From contig NZ_JARKPQ010000147.1 in NCBI RefSeq assembly GCF_029975155.1, positions 1 to 39,922 on the forward strand: a stretch of 39,922 bases of DNA, read 5' to 3'. This DNA is from Propionicimonas sp. GTDB taxonomy: Bacteria > Actinomycetota > Actinomycetes > Propionibacteriales > Propionibacteriaceae. The notes below the pieces were generated by a model, which saw nothing but the letters and a program-made list of their open reading frames with translations, was not told the DNA's origin and searched no databases. Shown in pieces: positions 1 through 9,020 of this stretch. The position numbers were made by a program, and so were the translations under genes. Positions within the stretch are counted from its first letter, which is position 1. Each line of letters starts with the position of its first letter.

Positions 1-1350
1 GCCGGGGTGCGGGCGTACTTCGCCCAGCACGCCTGGGGGAACACCCAGCTGTCCGACCTGCTGGGCGCGCTCGCCGACGCCTCGGGACGCGACCTGTCGC
101 ACTTCGCCGCGGAATGGCTGCAGTCGCCGGGCGTGAACACCATCTGGGCCGAGTTCGCCCTCGCCGAGGACGGCACGTTCGCCCGCTTCGCGATCCGGCA
201 GGTGGCCCCGGCGGCGTGGCCGACGCTACGGCACCACCGACTCGCGGTCGGCCTCTACTCCGAACAGGACGGACGGCTCGTCCGCGTCCACCGTGCCGAG
301 GTGGACATCGCCGGCGAGACGACCGAGGTGCCGGAGCTGGTGGGCCAGCAGCGTCCGGCACTGATCCTGCTGAACGACGACGATCTCAGCTACGCCAAGA
401 TCCGGCTCGACCCGCAGTCGCTGGCCACCGTCGTGAACGGGATCGGCGCGCTCGACGACGCGCTAGGCCGGGCACTGTGCTGGGGTGCGTGCTGGGACAT
501 GTGCCGGGACGCGGAACTGTCGGCGTCCGACTTCGTGACTCTGGCGCTGTCCGGGGTGGGCGTCGAGACCGACCTCACCGCCGTCCAGACCGTGCTCGCC
601 CAGGCCCGGACCGCGATCGACTACTACGCCCCGCGCGAGCAGCGCCTGCCGCTCAACGACCGGTTCGTCGCCGGACTCGCCCGGCTGCTGAAGGCTGCCG
701 AGCCCGGGTCCGACCACCAGCTGGCCTTCGCGAGGGCGCTGATCACCGCGGCCCGCTCGGACGCCGTCGTCCAGCTGCTGCGCGCCTGGCTGGAGGGCGA
801 GGAGGCTCCGCCCGGCCTGGCCATCGACACCGACCTGCGCTGGCTGGTCGTGACCAGCCTCGCCCGGCTCGGCGCGATCGGGGACGCGGAGATCGACGCG
901 GAGCTGTCGAAGGATCCGACCGCCCGGGGTGCGGAGCAGGCCGCCGGAGCGCGGGCCGCCCGGCCCGCAGCGGCAGCGAAGGCCGAGGCCTGGCGCCTGG
1001 CCACGGCGGACGAGAACGTGCCGAACGAGACCCACTTCCAGGTCTGTGCGCAGTTCTGGCAGTTCGAGCAGGACGAGGTGCTGCAGCCCTACGTGCAGCG
1101 CTACCTCGACGTGGCGAAGGCGATCTCCGACGGCGCCGACGGCTGGGCCGACCGCAGCTCGACGCTGAAGCAGCACGTGCTCGGCCGGTTGTTCCCCGCG
1201 CCCCTCGCCGACCGCGCGACACTGCAGCTGCTCACCCTCTGGCTGCAGGGGGCGGACCTCAGCGACGCCGTCCGCCGTCAGATCGACGAACGGCGCGACG
1301 ACGCCGAGCGCGCCCTGCGCTGCCAGGAGACCGCGCACGCGTCCGCCTGA
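1..1350 (+). CDS. pepN: Aminopeptidase N (M1 family), C-terminal part
   Basis: The reading frame is already open at base 1, so this is the 3' end of a longer gene (449 codons visible). M1 aminopeptidases remove N-terminal residues from peptides in the cytoplasm using a HExxH zinc site, which lies upstream of this window. The visible part begins in the end of the catalytic region: a YFxxHxWGNT segment, then ASGRDLxxxAxEWLxxxGVN, a signature of actinobacterial PepN. After that comes a long alpha-helical C-terminal domain of the ERAP1_C type. The internal GTG at base 7 is not a real start because homology continues from the first codon. The identification rests on these recognised motifs, and the truncation is only the window edge. 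Confidence 0.9.
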   Translation, partial: AGVRAYFAQHAWGNTQLSDLLGALADASGRDLSHFAAEWLQSPGVNTIWAEFALAEDGTFARFAIRQVAPAAWPTLRHHRLAVGLYSEQDGRLVRVHRAEVDIAGETTEVPELVGQQRPALILLNDDDLSYAKIRLDPQSLATVVNGIGALDDALGRALCWGACWDMCRDAELSASDFVTLALSGVGVETDLTAVQTVLAQARTAIDYYAPREQRLPLNDRFVAGLARLLKAAEPGSDHQLAFARALITAARSDAVVQLLRAWLEGEEAPPGLAIDTDLRWLVVTSLARLGAIGDAEIDAELSKDPTARGAEQAAGARAARPAAAAKAEAWRLATADENVPNETHFQVCAQFWQFEQDEVLQPYVQRYLDVAKAISDGADGWADRSSTLKQHVLGRLFPAPLADRATLQLLTLWLQGADLSDAVRRQIDERRDDAERALRCQETAHASA

Positions 1351-1401
1351 GGGCAATCAGCTGACAGGAAAGTGCGGCGGACGCCCTTCGTGACGCGCTC
1401 A

Positions 1402-1566
1402 GGGACCGGTGGGGAAGCCGTTCCCCCGAACCGCTCGACTTGTCGAGACGTCCAATCGGTGCACCCGAACTCGGGGGACCGGCGGGAAGCCATTCCCCCG
1501 AAACCGCTCGTCGAGCTTGTCGAGACGCGCTCTATCAGCGGATCCGGGCTCGGGGACCGGTGGGCG
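1402..1566. repeat. Direct repeats with small hairpins in the pepN 3' gap
   Basis: Two imperfect copies of a roughly 50-base unit lie at 1402-1449 and 1475-1526. A third copy is cut short at 1553-1566. Each unit starts with GGGACCGG, contains a small hairpin (GGGGAA-GCCG-TTCCCC in the first copy), and ends in a TTGTCGAGAC sequence like the GAGCTTGTCGA repeats common in actinobacteria. The block fills the gap between two convergent genes, so a role in transcription termination is possible but not shown. Confidence 0.7.
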
Positions 1567-1574
1567 AGGCGGTG

Positions 1575-1745
1575 TTACTCGCCCTTCGTCCGCCAACCGG
1601 GACCGAGCACGAACAGGGCGACCACGGCGGTGATCGCGAGGGGGATGAACAACGTGACGGTGAGGAGTTGCAGCGCCGTCGGGTCCGGCACGGCCGGCCA
1701 GCTGGGCAGGGTCTGCAGCGGCAGGGTCGCGGGAACTGGAAGCAT
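1575..1745 (-). CDS. Small single-pass membrane protein (56 aa)
   Basis: The frame encodes 56 residues from an ATG at 1745, with GGTGAG four bases upstream as ribosome binding site. The protein has a proline-rich N-terminus (MLPVPATLPLQTLPSWP). One hydrophobic helix spans roughly residues 24-48, and a short charged tail ends in WRTKGE. That is the layout of a bitopic membrane protein with no recognised domain. Similar tiny membrane proteins occur in actinobacteria, but I know no function. It is convergent with pepN and divergent from pyrR, with about 96 bases between its start and the pyrR start. The much longer same-frame reading that extends back through pyrR is an antisense shadow. Confidence 0.6.
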   Translation of the reverse strand: MLPVPATLPLQTLPSWPAVPDPTALQLLTVTLFIPLAITAVVALFVLGPGWRTKGE

Positions 1746-1841
1746 GAACTCACCGTAGCCGACCTCCGCTAGATTGGCCGCTCGAAGATCGGTGGCATCC
1801 CTACTGACGCCGCCCGGTCCTAGAACCTGAGGAGCGCTTGC

Positions 1842-2417
1842 GTGGCTGACCCAGCACCCGACACCCCGACCCCCGGCATTTCCCGCGTCGTCATCGACGA
1901 ACCCGAACTGGCTCGTTCCCTGACGCGGATCGCGCACGAGATCCTCGAGGCCAACCGGGGCTCCGACGACCTGGTGCTGCTGGGGATCCCGACGCGCGGG
2001 GTGTTCCTCGCCCGCCGACTCGCCGCGTTGATCTCGGACATCGAGGGACGGCCCGTCCGCCTCGGCGAACTCGACATCACGATGTACCGCGACGACCTGC
2101 GCAACAACCCCACGCGCAACCCCGCGCGGACGTCCATTCCCGGCCGGATCGACGACGCGGTGGTGGTGCTGGTCGACGACGTCCTGTTCTCCGGACGGAC
2201 GGTCGGCGCGGCCATCGACGCGCTGCGCGACCTCGGCCGGCCGCGCGCGGTGCGGCTCGCCGTGCTGGTCGACCGCGGCCACCGTGAGTTGCCGGTCGCC
2301 GCGGACCACGTCGGACGCACCATCCAAACCGCGGCCGACGAGCACGTCCAGGTGCAGCTGCGCGAGCACGACGGACGCGACGCCGTCACCATCTCCCGTT
2401 CCGAAGGACATCGATGA
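1842..2417 (+). CDS. pyrR: PyrR: pyrimidine operon regulator / uracil phosphoribosyltransferase
   Basis: This 191-residue protein has a type I phosphoribosyltransferase fold. The PRPP loop [14 protein letters not shown] is at residues 107-120 and an [12 protein letters not shown] segment is at 49-60. PyrR binds pyr mRNA in a UMP- or UTP-dependent way and has weak uracil phosphoribosyltransferase activity. GTG at 1842 follows GAGGAG at a good distance. The gene leads a pyrR-pyrB-pyrC operon, and its TGA overlaps the pyrB ATG in an ATGA junction. A TAGATT box at 1770-1775 could be the -10 of a short leader. I did not find a clear PyrR-binding loop in that leader, so the regulatory mechanism stays open. 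Confidence 0.95.
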   Translation: MADPAPDTPTPGISRVVIDEPELARSLTRIAHEILEANRGSDDLVLLGIPTRGVFLARRLAALISDIEGRPVRLGELDITMYRDDLRNNPTRNPARTSIPGRIDDAVVVLVDDVLFSGRTVGAAIDALRDLGRPRAVRLAVLVDRGHRELPVAADHVGRTIQTAADEHVQVQLREHDGRDAVTISRSEGHR

Positions 2418-3379
2418 GGCACCTGCTCAGCGCCGCCGACCTCGACCTCGCCGAGGTCACCAGCATCCTCGATGTCGCGGAGGACATGCACCAGGTGCAG
2501 TCCCGTCCGGTGAAGAAGCTGCCGGCGCTGCGCGGCCGCACGATCGTGAACATCTTCTTCGAGGACTCCACCCGCACCCGCACCTCGTTCGAGATCGCCG
2601 GCAAGTGGCTGAGCGCCGACACGGTCAACGTCTCGGCGAAGGGTTCGTCGGTGTCGAAGGGCGAGTCGCTGCGCGACACCATGCTCACCCTCGACGCGAT
2701 GGGCGTGGACTGCTTCGTGATCCGGCACTCGTCCTCCGGCGCGGCCGCGCAGGTGGCGAGCTGGGTGAAGGCGCGCGTGGTCAACGCCGGGGACGGCCAG
2801 CACGAGCACCCCACCCAGGCCCTGCTGGACGCCTACTCGATGCGCCAGCACTTCCGGGCGCAGGCGCCGGTGACGGCGGGGCCTGAGCAGGGCTCCACCG
2901 AGTTCGCCGGCAAGCGGATCGCGATCGTCGGTGACCTGCTGCACTCCCGCGTGGTGCGCAGCAACGTCCTGCTGCAGCGCACGCTCGGCAGCGAGGTGGT
3001 GCTGGTCGCGCCGCCGACGCTGCTGCCGACCGGCATCGAGACGTGGGGCTGCGAGGTGACCGGCGACCTGGACGCCGTCCTGCCCAGCTGCGACATCGTG
3101 ATGATGCTGCGGGTGCAGCGTGAGCGGATGGCCGGCGGATACTTCCCGACCGCACGCGAGTACACCGAACGGTTCGGGCTCACCGAGGAACGGCTGGCCG
3201 CGATGAAGCCCGGCGCCGGCATCTGCCATCCGGGTCCGATGAACCGGGGGGTGGAGATCTCCAGCGCCGCCGCGGACGCGGCCAACTCGCTGGTGCTGGA
3301 CCAGGTCGCCGCCGGGGTGGCGGTCCGGATGAGCGTGCTGTACCACCTGCTGGGTTCGGACGAAGGAGCAGATCAGTGA
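2414..3379 (+). CDS. pyrB: Aspartate carbamoyltransferase, catalytic subunit
   Basis: This enzyme joins carbamoyl phosphate and aspartate to give carbamoyl aspartate, the committed step of pyrimidine synthesis. The 321-residue length is normal for the catalytic chain. Visible signatures are the carbamoyl-phosphate site [10 protein letters not shown] (51-60), the [10 protein letters not shown] motif (from 132), and [10 protein letters not shown] near the C-terminus. The start overlaps the pyrR stop (ATGA), and the stop overlaps the pyrC start (GTGA), so all three genes are translationally coupled. No regulatory-chain gene (pyrI) is present, as usual in actinobacteria, where expression is controlled through PyrR. 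Confidence 0.96.
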   Translation: MRHLLSAADLDLAEVTSILDVAEDMHQVQSRPVKKLPALRGRTIVNIFFEDSTRTRTSFEIAGKWLSADTVNVSAKGSSVSKGESLRDTMLTLDAMGVDCFVIRHSSSGAAAQVASWVKARVVNAGDGQHEHPTQALLDAYSMRQHFRAQAPVTAGPEQGSTEFAGKRIAIVGDLLHSRVVRSNVLLQRTLGSEVVLVAPPTLLPTGIETWGCEVTGDLDAVLPSCDIVMMLRVQRERMAGGYFPTAREYTERFGLTEERLAAMKPGAGICHPGPMNRGVEISSAAADAANSLVLDQVAAGVAVRMSVLYHLLGSDEGADQ

Positions 3380-4656
3380 CGAATCGTGGGGGCCTGCTGA
3401 TCACGGGGGCCGCTCTCGCCGACGGCGCCCGCGGCGACCTGTACCTGGCCGACGGCGTCCTGGCCGACCCGGCGTCCGCCCCGGCGGGCGTCGAGCGGCT
3501 GGACGCCGACGGCCTGCTGGCCCTGCCCGGGCTGGTCGACCTGCACACCCATCTCCGCCAGCCCGGACGCGAGGACGCCGAGACCGTCAGCTCGGGCACT
3601 GCCGCGGCGGCGCGGGGCGGGTTCACCTGCGTCCATGCGATGGCCAACACCGATCCGGTGACCGACACCGCCGAGGCCGCCGAATACGTGGCCGACCTCG
3701 GCGAACGCGAGGGCCACTGCGAGGTGCGGGTGGTCGGCGCGGTGACCAAGGGGCTGGAGGGCGAGGAACTCGCCGAGCTGGGGCTGATGGCGGACTCCGC
3801 CGCGGGCGTGCGGGTGTACTCCGACGACGGTCGATGCGTGGGCGACTCGCTGCTGATGCGCCGGGCCCTCACCTACGTGAAGGCGTTCGACGGAGTGATC
3901 GCGCAGCACTCGCAGGACACGCGGCTGGCCGGCCCGTCCGCCTGTTGCCACGAGTCGGAGTGGTCCGGACGGCTGGGCCTGCCCGGCTGGCCGAGCCAGG
4001 CGGAGAGCGTGATCGTCGCTCGCGACGTGCAGCTCGCCGAGCTGGCGGGCGCGCGCGTCCACGTCTGCCATGTGTCCACCGCGGAGAGCGTGGAGGTGAT
4101 CCGCTGGGCCAAGCGCCGCGGCATCCAGGTCACCGCGGAGGTCACGCCCCACCACCTGCTGCTCGACACTCCCCTGGTCGCGGGCTACGACACCCGGTTC
4201 AAGGTGAACCCGCCGCTGCGGACGTCCGAGCACCTGGAGGCCGTGCGCGAGGCGCTCGCCGACGGCACGATCGACGCCGTCGCCACCGACCACGCCCCGC
4301 ACGCGAGCCAGGACAAGGACCACCCGTTCGACGTCGCGCTGCCGGGCATGCTGGGGCTCGAGCAGGCCCTGGCCGTGGTGGTCGAGGTGATGGTGAACAC
4401 CGGACGGATGGACTGGCCGACGCTGGTCGAGCGGATGTCCGCCACCCCCGCGCGGATCGGCCGGGTCTCCGGCCAGGGCCGTCCGCTCGCCGTGGGCGAG
4501 CCTGCCAACGTGGTGCTGGTGGACCCGGCCGCCCGCGCCGTGGTGGACGCGAGCGCTTCCGCGTCCCGCTCCCGGAACAACCCGTACGGCGGTCGGGACC
4601 TGCCCGACCCGGTCGTCGCCACCTTCTGGCGCGGCCGTCCGACCTATCGCCGCTGA
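3376..4656 (+). CDS. pyrC: Dihydroorotase
   Basis: This enzyme cyclises carbamoyl aspartate to dihydroorotate. The 426-residue protein is an amidohydrolase-fold metal enzyme. It has the metal-binding [10 protein letters not shown] motif at residues 55-64 and the catalytic/metal DHAPH at 305-309, as in the longer class I enzymes. A GAAGGAG ribosome binding site (3362-3368) precedes the GTG start, which overlaps the pyrB stop. Its own TGA is the first three bases of a 60-base perfect palindrome (4654-4713). In many actinobacteria carA, carB, pyrD and pyrF follow; here the operon ends at the palindrome and an unrelated regulator comes next. Confidence 0.95.
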   Translation: MTNRGGLLITGAALADGARGDLYLADGVLADPASAPAGVERLDADGLLALPGLVDLHTHLRQPGREDAETVSSGTAAAARGGFTCVHAMANTDPVTDTAEAAEYVADLGEREGHCEVRVVGAVTKGLEGEELAELGLMADSAAGVRVYSDDGRCVGDSLLMRRALTYVKAFDGVIAQHSQDTRLAGPSACCHESEWSGRLGLPGWPSQAESVIVARDVQLAELAGARVHVCHVSTAESVEVIRWAKRRGIQVTAEVTPHHLLLDTPLVAGYDTRFKVNPPLRTSEHLEAVREALADGTIDAVATDHAPHASQDKDHPFDVALPGMLGLEQALAVVVEVMVNTGRMDWPTLVERMSATPARIGRVSGQGRPLAVGEPANVVLVDPAARAVVDASASASRSRNNPYGGRDLPDPVVATFWRGRPTYRR

Positions 4657-4713
4657 ACGGGAATGGGACCTGTCCCCGATCCTAAAGGTGGGGACAGGTC
4701 CCATTCCCGTTCA
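4654..4713. repeat. Family A palindrome, 24-base perfect arms, at the pyrC stop
   Basis: Left arm 4654-4677 and right arm 4690-4713 are exact reverse complements over 24 bases, around a 12-base loop (4678-4689). The left arm begins TGAACGGGAATGG and ends CTGTCCCC. The first three bases are the pyrC stop codon. There is no T-tract, so it is not a textbook intrinsic terminator, although the predicted RNA hairpin would be very stable. Relatives lie at 9117, 9179, 27797, 30429 and 35189. Confidence 0.9.
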
Positions 4714-4801
4714 CCATGAATCGATTCAGCAGTTTGGGCGATTCTGCCGCGTCCCGGCGGCTTCGCTGGTTATGCTCAAGCGACCGCGAGGAAGGACGCC
4801 G

Positions 4802-5812
4802 ATGACTGCGCAACGGGCGAGCGTGAAGGACGTCGCGCTGCTGGCCGGCGTGTCTGTGGGCACGGTCTCCAATGTGCTGAACCGGCCGGAGTCGGTCACG
4901 GAGAAGACCCGCGCCAAGGTCGAGCACGCCATGGCACAGCTGAACTTCCACCGCAACGCGTCGGCGCGGCAGCTGCGGGCGGGCGTGTCCCGCACCGTCG
5001 GCGTGATCGTGATGGACGTCGGCAACCCGTACTACACCGAGCTCGCCCGGGGCATCGAGGACCGGCTCGCCGCGGACGACCACACCCTGATCCTCTGCTC
5101 GTCCGACGACGACCCCCGGCGGGAGGCCCGCTTCCTGCGGCTGCTGGCCGAGCAGGGCGTCCGCGGTGTCCTGGTCACCCCGATGGCCACCACGCTCGAG
5201 CGCCTCGGCGACCTGCGCCGGCTCGGCATCCCGTCCGTGCTGATGGACTCCAGCAGCAGGCACCACACCTCGGTCGGCGTCGACCACGTCAGTGGCGGAC
5301 GGCAGGCGATCACGCACCTCCTGCGGCAGGGCCACCGCCGGATCCTGTTCGTGGCCGGACCGGCCGACCTGCAGCAGACGCGGCACCGGCTCCGCGGCGC
5401 CATCGAAGCCATCCAGGCCGACGGGCTCGACCCGGCGGACGTGCTGCAGGTGGTGAACCTGACCAACCTCACCGCGAACGACGGCCAGCGCGCGCTGGCG
5501 ACGGTCCTCGACTCCGGCCGTCCGGCACCCACCGCCGTGTTCGCGATCAACGACATCGTGGCGCTCGGCGTGATGCGGGAACTGCGGCTGCGCGGACTCT
5601 CGATCCCGCGGGACGTGGCCGTGGTCGGCTACGACGACCTCTACTTCGCCGCCGAGCTGATGACTCCCCTGAGCTCGGTTCGCCAGCCGATGCGCCAGTT
5701 GGGCTGGGCCGCCGCCGACCTGCTGCTCACCGACCACCCGCACTCGCTGTTCGAGCCGGAGCTGATCGTCCGCGCGTCTTCCACCGGGACCGACGACCCC
5801 CCGACCCGCTGA
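4802..5812 (+). CDS. LacI-family transcriptional regulator
   Basis: This 336-residue protein has the LacI layout. An N-terminal helix-turn-helix (VKDVALLAGVSVGTVSNVLN, residues 8-27) is followed by a hinge with RQLRAG and a periplasmic-binding-protein-like sensor domain. C-terminal segments include PTAVFAINDIVALGVMRELR and DVAVVGYDDLYFAAELMTPL. The start chosen is the ATG at 4802 behind GAGGAAGGA. The frame opens earlier, at 4688, but that extension is coded partly by the family A palindrome and has no ribosome binding site. The GH13 alpha-glucosidase lies two genes downstream, so a sugar effector is plausible; the actual ligand and targets cannot be read from the sequence. Confidence 0.92.
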   Translation: MTAQRASVKDVALLAGVSVGTVSNVLNRPESVTEKTRAKVEHAMAQLNFHRNASARQLRAGVSRTVGVIVMDVGNPYYTELARGIEDRLAADDHTLILCSSDDDPRREARFLRLLAEQGVRGVLVTPMATTLERLGDLRRLGIPSVLMDSSSRHHTSVGVDHVSGGRQAITHLLRQGHRRILFVAGPADLQQTRHRLRGAIEAIQADGLDPADVLQVVNLTNLTANDGQRALATVLDSGRPAPTAVFAINDIVALGVMRELRLRGLSIPRDVAVVGYDDLYFAAELMTPLSSVRQPMRQLGWAAADLLLTDHPHSLFEPELIVRASSTGTDDPPTR

Positions 5813-5893
5813 CGCGATCCGGCCCGTTTCCGCGTCCCTCCTGGCTCTGCCGTCACATCGATGAGCTTGAACGGCCAGATCACGACATCACCC

Positions 5894-5935
5894 ATCTATC
5901 TTGTTACGCAAGGTAGATGGTGTTACCTTGTAGCT
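5894..5935 (+). promoter_or_regulatory. Predicted PadR operator over a leaderless promoter
   Basis: ATCTATCTTG (5894-5903) and CAAGGTAGAT (5909-5918) form an inverted repeat with one mismatch and a 5-base spacer. It lies across the gap between a -35-like TTGTTA (5901-5906) and a -10-like TACCTT (5924-5929), which are 17 bases apart. A further half-site, TTACCTTGTAG, overlaps the -10. GTG follows six bases after the -10, so the transcript probably starts at the start codon. Binding here would block polymerase, as expected for PadR autorepression. Confidence 0.65.
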
Positions 5936-6277
5936 GTGGGGGACGAACGGGAGACCTGGGCCTCGCAGCTGCGCAAGGGAGTGCTCGAACTGGCCGTGCT
6001 CGGCCTGCTGGCCGCCGAGCCGAGGTACGGCTCGCAGCTGGTCGACGACCTGGCCGCACACCCCGACCTGGCGATCACGGCCGGCACGGTCTACCCCCTG
6101 CTGGCGCGGCTGGCGAAGGGCGGGCTGGTCAGTTCGACCTGGCAGGAGTCCCCGGTCGGCCCGCCGCGCAAGTACTACACGCTCACCCCTCGTGGCCGCC
6201 GGACGCTGGACGAGGCGTCGCGCACCTTCCGGTCCGTGACGGCAACGGTGAACCGCATCCTGGAGGCACAATCGTGA
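5936..6277 (+). CDS. PadR-family transcriptional regulator
   Basis: This 113-residue winged-helix protein has the PadR signature: LRKGVLELAVLGLLAAEPRYGSQL, then the recognition region ITAGTVYPLLARLAKGGLV, and a wing with PPRKYYTLTPRGRRTL. The GTG at 5936 gives the normal family N-terminus. An earlier in-frame ATG at 5861 would run through the promoter and add 25 unrelated residues, so I reject it. PadR proteins usually repress their own operon and are released by small ligands or stress. The stop overlaps the start of the next gene (GTGA), a pairing typical of PadR plus membrane partner modules. Confidence 0.92.
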   Translation: MGDERETWASQLRKGVLELAVLGLLAAEPRYGSQLVDDLAAHPDLAITAGTVYPLLARLAKGGLVSSTWQESPVGPPRKYYTLTPRGRRTLDEASRTFRSVTATVNRILEAQS

Positions 6278-7149
6278 TCCGCGAACTGACTGAACTCGCC
6301 CCCGACGCACGGGCGGTGGCGCAGGCCTACCTCGACAGCGCGGCCGACCGCGTGGCGGCCGACGACCGCGACGCGGTCGTGGACGACCTGCGACTGTTCC
6401 TCTGCGAGCACCTGACGCCGGCAGCGACCGTCGCCGACGTCAACGCGGTCATCGAGCAGGCCGGTCCCGTGCCCGCCGAGGCCCGGACGCCGTGCCAGCA
6501 CCTGCGCGATCTGCTGAGCTCCGGCTTCGACCCCAGGAACGCCGCCACCCGGATCGCCACCACCTGGTGGAACCCGGCGGACGAGCGGTTGTTCCTGCCT
6601 CGAGCGATCGGCTGGGGCTGGGACCTGAACTTCGGCGCTCTGGCCGTCCGGTTGGGCCTGATCGAGGCCGACGCGGAGTCCGAGCCGTTCTCGGCGACGC
6701 CCGACCGGGTCTTCGTCGCGGCGACAGCCGTGCCGGCCGCCCGGGCGGCAGCGACCGTGCTGCACTACGCCTTCCGTGGCCGCTCGCTCCCTGCGCAGTT
6801 GCCCGCCCACTGGGACATCGCGGGTGCACCGGACCGCTGGATGAGCCGTCGGCGCGCCGCCGTCACCGACCTCGCAATGACGCTCGTCCCGGCGATCGCG
6901 GCGGCCGGGGCGGCCCGGTCCCGCCAGCCGGGTCCGGCGCGGGCCGGTGTGCTCGCGGCAGCTGGCGCCGTCGGTGCGGGTGGCGCCGCCGTGACCGTCC
7001 TGCGCACTCTCGGCGACCGCCCGAGGGTCTGGACGGGTCCCGCGATCGTCCTCGCCATCGCGGGCACGGCCGGTGGCATCCTGCTCGGCCTCGCCCGGGC
7101 CGGCAGGGCCGCGGAGATCCGGCGCGACCTGGATCGGGAGCAGGACTGA
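6274..7149 (+). CDS. DUF5808/DUF1648-like membrane protein, PadR partner
   Basis: The protein has 291 residues from a GTG at 6274 that overlaps the padR stop. The N-terminal third is soluble and resembles the short helical domains often found next to PadR regulators. A central RLFLPRAIGWGWDLNFG segment resembles DUF5808. LPAHWDIAGAPDRWMSR resembles the DUF1648 motif of SdpI-like membrane proteins. The C-terminal half has about three alanine-rich hydrophobic stretches (roughly 200-285). Coupling to PadR suggests a membrane protein expressed only when PadR is relieved. Its substrate or function is unknown, and the domain assignments are from memory of motif shapes. Confidence 0.75.
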   Translation: MIRELTELAPDARAVAQAYLDSAADRVAADDRDAVVDDLRLFLCEHLTPAATVADVNAVIEQAGPVPAEARTPCQHLRDLLSSGFDPRNAATRIATTWWNPADERLFLPRAIGWGWDLNFGALAVRLGLIEADAESEPFSATPDRVFVAATAVPAARAAATVLHYAFRGRSLPAQLPAHWDIAGAPDRWMSRRRAAVTDLAMTLVPAIAAAGAARSRQPGPARAGVLAAAGAVGAGGAAVTVLRTLGDRPRVWTGPAIVLAIAGTAGGILLGLARAGRAAEIRRDLDREQD

Positions 7150-7261
7150 GGTGTGGCGCGATCCGGCCACTCGACTGCCCGGCTGTGACGGTGGGGACGC
7201 CCGGGACGGACACAGCGGCTGAATCGCGTCAACGACGCGCTGCTCGCCGGCCTTCGCCCCG

Positions 7262-7267
7262 TAGGCT
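7262..7267 (+). promoter_or_regulatory. -10 box TAGGCT for a leaderless alpha-glucosidase mRNA
   Basis: TAGGCT lies eight bases before the GTG at 7276, and no Shine-Dalgarno sequence is present. The same hexamer is placed similarly before manB, manC and purK. No convincing -35 box is seen. Confidence 0.5.
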
Positions 7268-7275
7268 GCTGGTTC

Positions 7276-8970
7276 GTGACCAGTCCTGACCCGTCGTGGT
7301 GGCGAAGCGCCGTCGTCTACCAGATCTACCCCCGCTCGTTCGCGGACGGGAACAACGACGGCACCGGCGACATCCCGGGCATGATCGAGCGGCTCGACTA
7401 CCTCCGGGACCTCGGCGTGGACGCGGTCTGGGTGAGCCCGTGGTACCCCTCGCCGATGGCGGACGGCGGCTACGACGTGGCCGACTACTGCGACATCGAT
7501 CCCCGCTTCGGCACGCTCGCCGACGCCGACGCCTTCCTCGCCGGGGCGCACGAGCGCGGCATGCGGGTCCTGATCGACCTCGTGCCCAACCACTGCTCGA
7601 TCGCCCACCCGGCGTTCCGGGCCGCGGTGGCCGCCGGTCCCGGATCGGCCGAACGCGCACTGTTCCACTTCGCGGACGGTCGTGGCCCCGCCGGCGAACT
7701 GCCGCCCAACAACTGGGGCTCTCTGTTCGGCGGTCCGGCGTGGGAGCGCGTGATCGGCCCGGACGGCCCCGAACAGTGGTACCTGCACATGTTCGCGCCA
7801 GAGCAGCCGGACTGGAACTGGGCGAACCCCGACGTCGTGGCCGTGTTCGACGACGTGATCCGGTTCTGGTTCGACCGCGGCGTGGACGGGCTGCGCGTCG
7901 ACGTGGCCGACGGCCTGGCGAAGGACGCGGCCTACCCCGACACCCCGGTCGACCCCGCCACCGGCCTCGGCATCGCCAGCTTCTACCCAGGCCACCCCTG
8001 GTGGAACCAGCCCGAACTGGACGCCATCCAGCGGCACTGGCGCGAGCTCGCCGACGGCTACGCCGAGCACGGCATGGGCGAGCGGATCTTCGTCTGCGAG
8101 GCCAACACCAAGCCGCTGGAGGCGTTGATGCGCTTCGTCGACCCCGGCCGGATGCACACCACCTTCAACTTCGACATGCTCTGGTGCGAGTGGGAGGCCG
8201 GCTCGCTGCGCGCGATGATCGACCGCAACCTGATCGCACACGCCGCGATCGGCGCGCCCACCACCTGGGTGCTCGGCAACCACGACTCCACCCGGGTCGC
8301 CACCCGCTACGGCAAGCCCGAGACCGGGAAGCCGTTCACCCTCGGCGGCACCCCCGAGGCGTGGGCCTACCGGTTCGCCGAGTACTTCTGGCCCCAGCCC
8401 ACCGACATCGAGCTGGGGCGGCGGCGGGCGCGGGCGGCGGCGCTGCTGGAGCTTGCACTCCCCGGGACCACCTACGTCTACCAGGGCGAGGAACTCGGAC
8501 TGCCCGAGGTCGAGGACCTCCCGGACGACGTCCTGGACGATCCCAGCTTCTTCCGGACCGGCGGCCGGATCCGTGGCCGCGACGGGTGCCGCGTCCCACT
8601 CCCCTGGTCCGGCACCACGGCGCCGTACGGCAACGGCCGGGACGCGAGCCCCTGGCTCCCCCAGCCGGACGTCTGGGCTGACCTCAGCGCCGCGGCGCAG
8701 GACGGCGACCCGGATTCAACGCTCAGCCTCTATCGCCGGGCGCTGGCGATCCGCTCGACCCATCCTGCGCTCGGCGACGGCACGCTCGCCTGGAGCGACG
8801 ACTACCCGGGCCACGTGCTGTACTTCACCCGCGAGCCCGGCTTCGGCTGCCTGGTGAACCTCTCCACCGAGCCGGTTGACCTCCCCACAGGTTCGCGCGT
8901 CCTGGTCGCGTCCGGGCCCCTGTCGGACGGGAAGGTGCCGCCCGACACGTCCGTCTGGCTGGACCGCTAG
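7276..8970 (+). CDS. GH13 alpha-glucosidase
   Basis: This 564-residue cytoplasmic enzyme belongs to glycoside hydrolase family 13 and most resembles alpha-glucosidases and oligo-1,6-glucosidases. It starts with WWRSAVVYQIYPRSFADGNNDG, a hallmark of the group. The catalytic nucleophile is predicted as D209 in GLRVDVA, the acid/base as E275 in FVCEAN, and the transition-state pair as H336-D337 in LGNHDS. The N-terminal DLVPNH motif is at 101-106. The C-terminus ends in the small beta-domain typical of the family. It would release glucose from short alpha-glucans or maltose-like sugars. No transporter is adjacent; the LacI regulator at 4802 is the only possible sugar-linked neighbour. Confidence 0.93.
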   Translation: MTSPDPSWWRSAVVYQIYPRSFADGNNDGTGDIPGMIERLDYLRDLGVDAVWVSPWYPSPMADGGYDVADYCDIDPRFGTLADADAFLAGAHERGMRVLIDLVPNHCSIAHPAFRAAVAAGPGSAERALFHFADGRGPAGELPPNNWGSLFGGPAWERVIGPDGPEQWYLHMFAPEQPDWNWANPDVVAVFDDVIRFWFDRGVDGLRVDVADGLAKDAAYPDTPVDPATGLGIASFYPGHPWWNQPELDAIQRHWRELADGYAEHGMGERIFVCEANTKPLEALMRFVDPGRMHTTFNFDMLWCEWEAGSLRAMIDRNLIAHAAIGAPTTWVLGNHDSTRVATRYGKPETGKPFTLGGTPEAWAYRFAEYFWPQPTDIELGRRRARAAALLELALPGTTYVYQGEELGLPEVEDLPDDVLDDPSFFRTGGRIRGRDGCRVPLPWSGTTAPYGNGRDASPWLPQPDVWADLSAAAQDGDPDSTLSLYRRALAIRSTHPALGDGTLAWSDDYPGHVLYFTREPGFGCLVNLSTEPVDLPTGSRVLVASGPLSDGKVPPDTSVWLDR

Positions 8971-9020
8971 CAGCGTCCGTCCCCTGCGGTCCGCTGGTCG
9001 TCATCCCGCCTCCGCTGATC

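Noticed and set aside
1746..1841. PyrR-binding attenuator upstream of pyrR
   Set aside because: I could not find the conserved PyrR loop or a terminator/antiterminator pair in this short leader; translational control remains possible but is unsupported.
1820..3346. A 508-residue minus-strand frame across pyrR and pyrB
   Set aside because: It is antisense to two well-identified genes and has low-complexity composition.
4688..4801. N-terminal extension of the LacI protein starting at 4688
   Set aside because: It is translated from the palindrome, lacks a ribosome binding site, and moves the helix-turn-helix away from the N-terminus; ATG 4802 with GAGGAAGGA is far better.
6175..8283. A 702-residue frame on the minus strand across the PadR, membrane and GH13 genes
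   Set aside because: It is an antisense shadow caused by high GC third positions; its protein has no family motifs and is rich in Arg, His and Gly, while the plus-strand genes have clear motifs.
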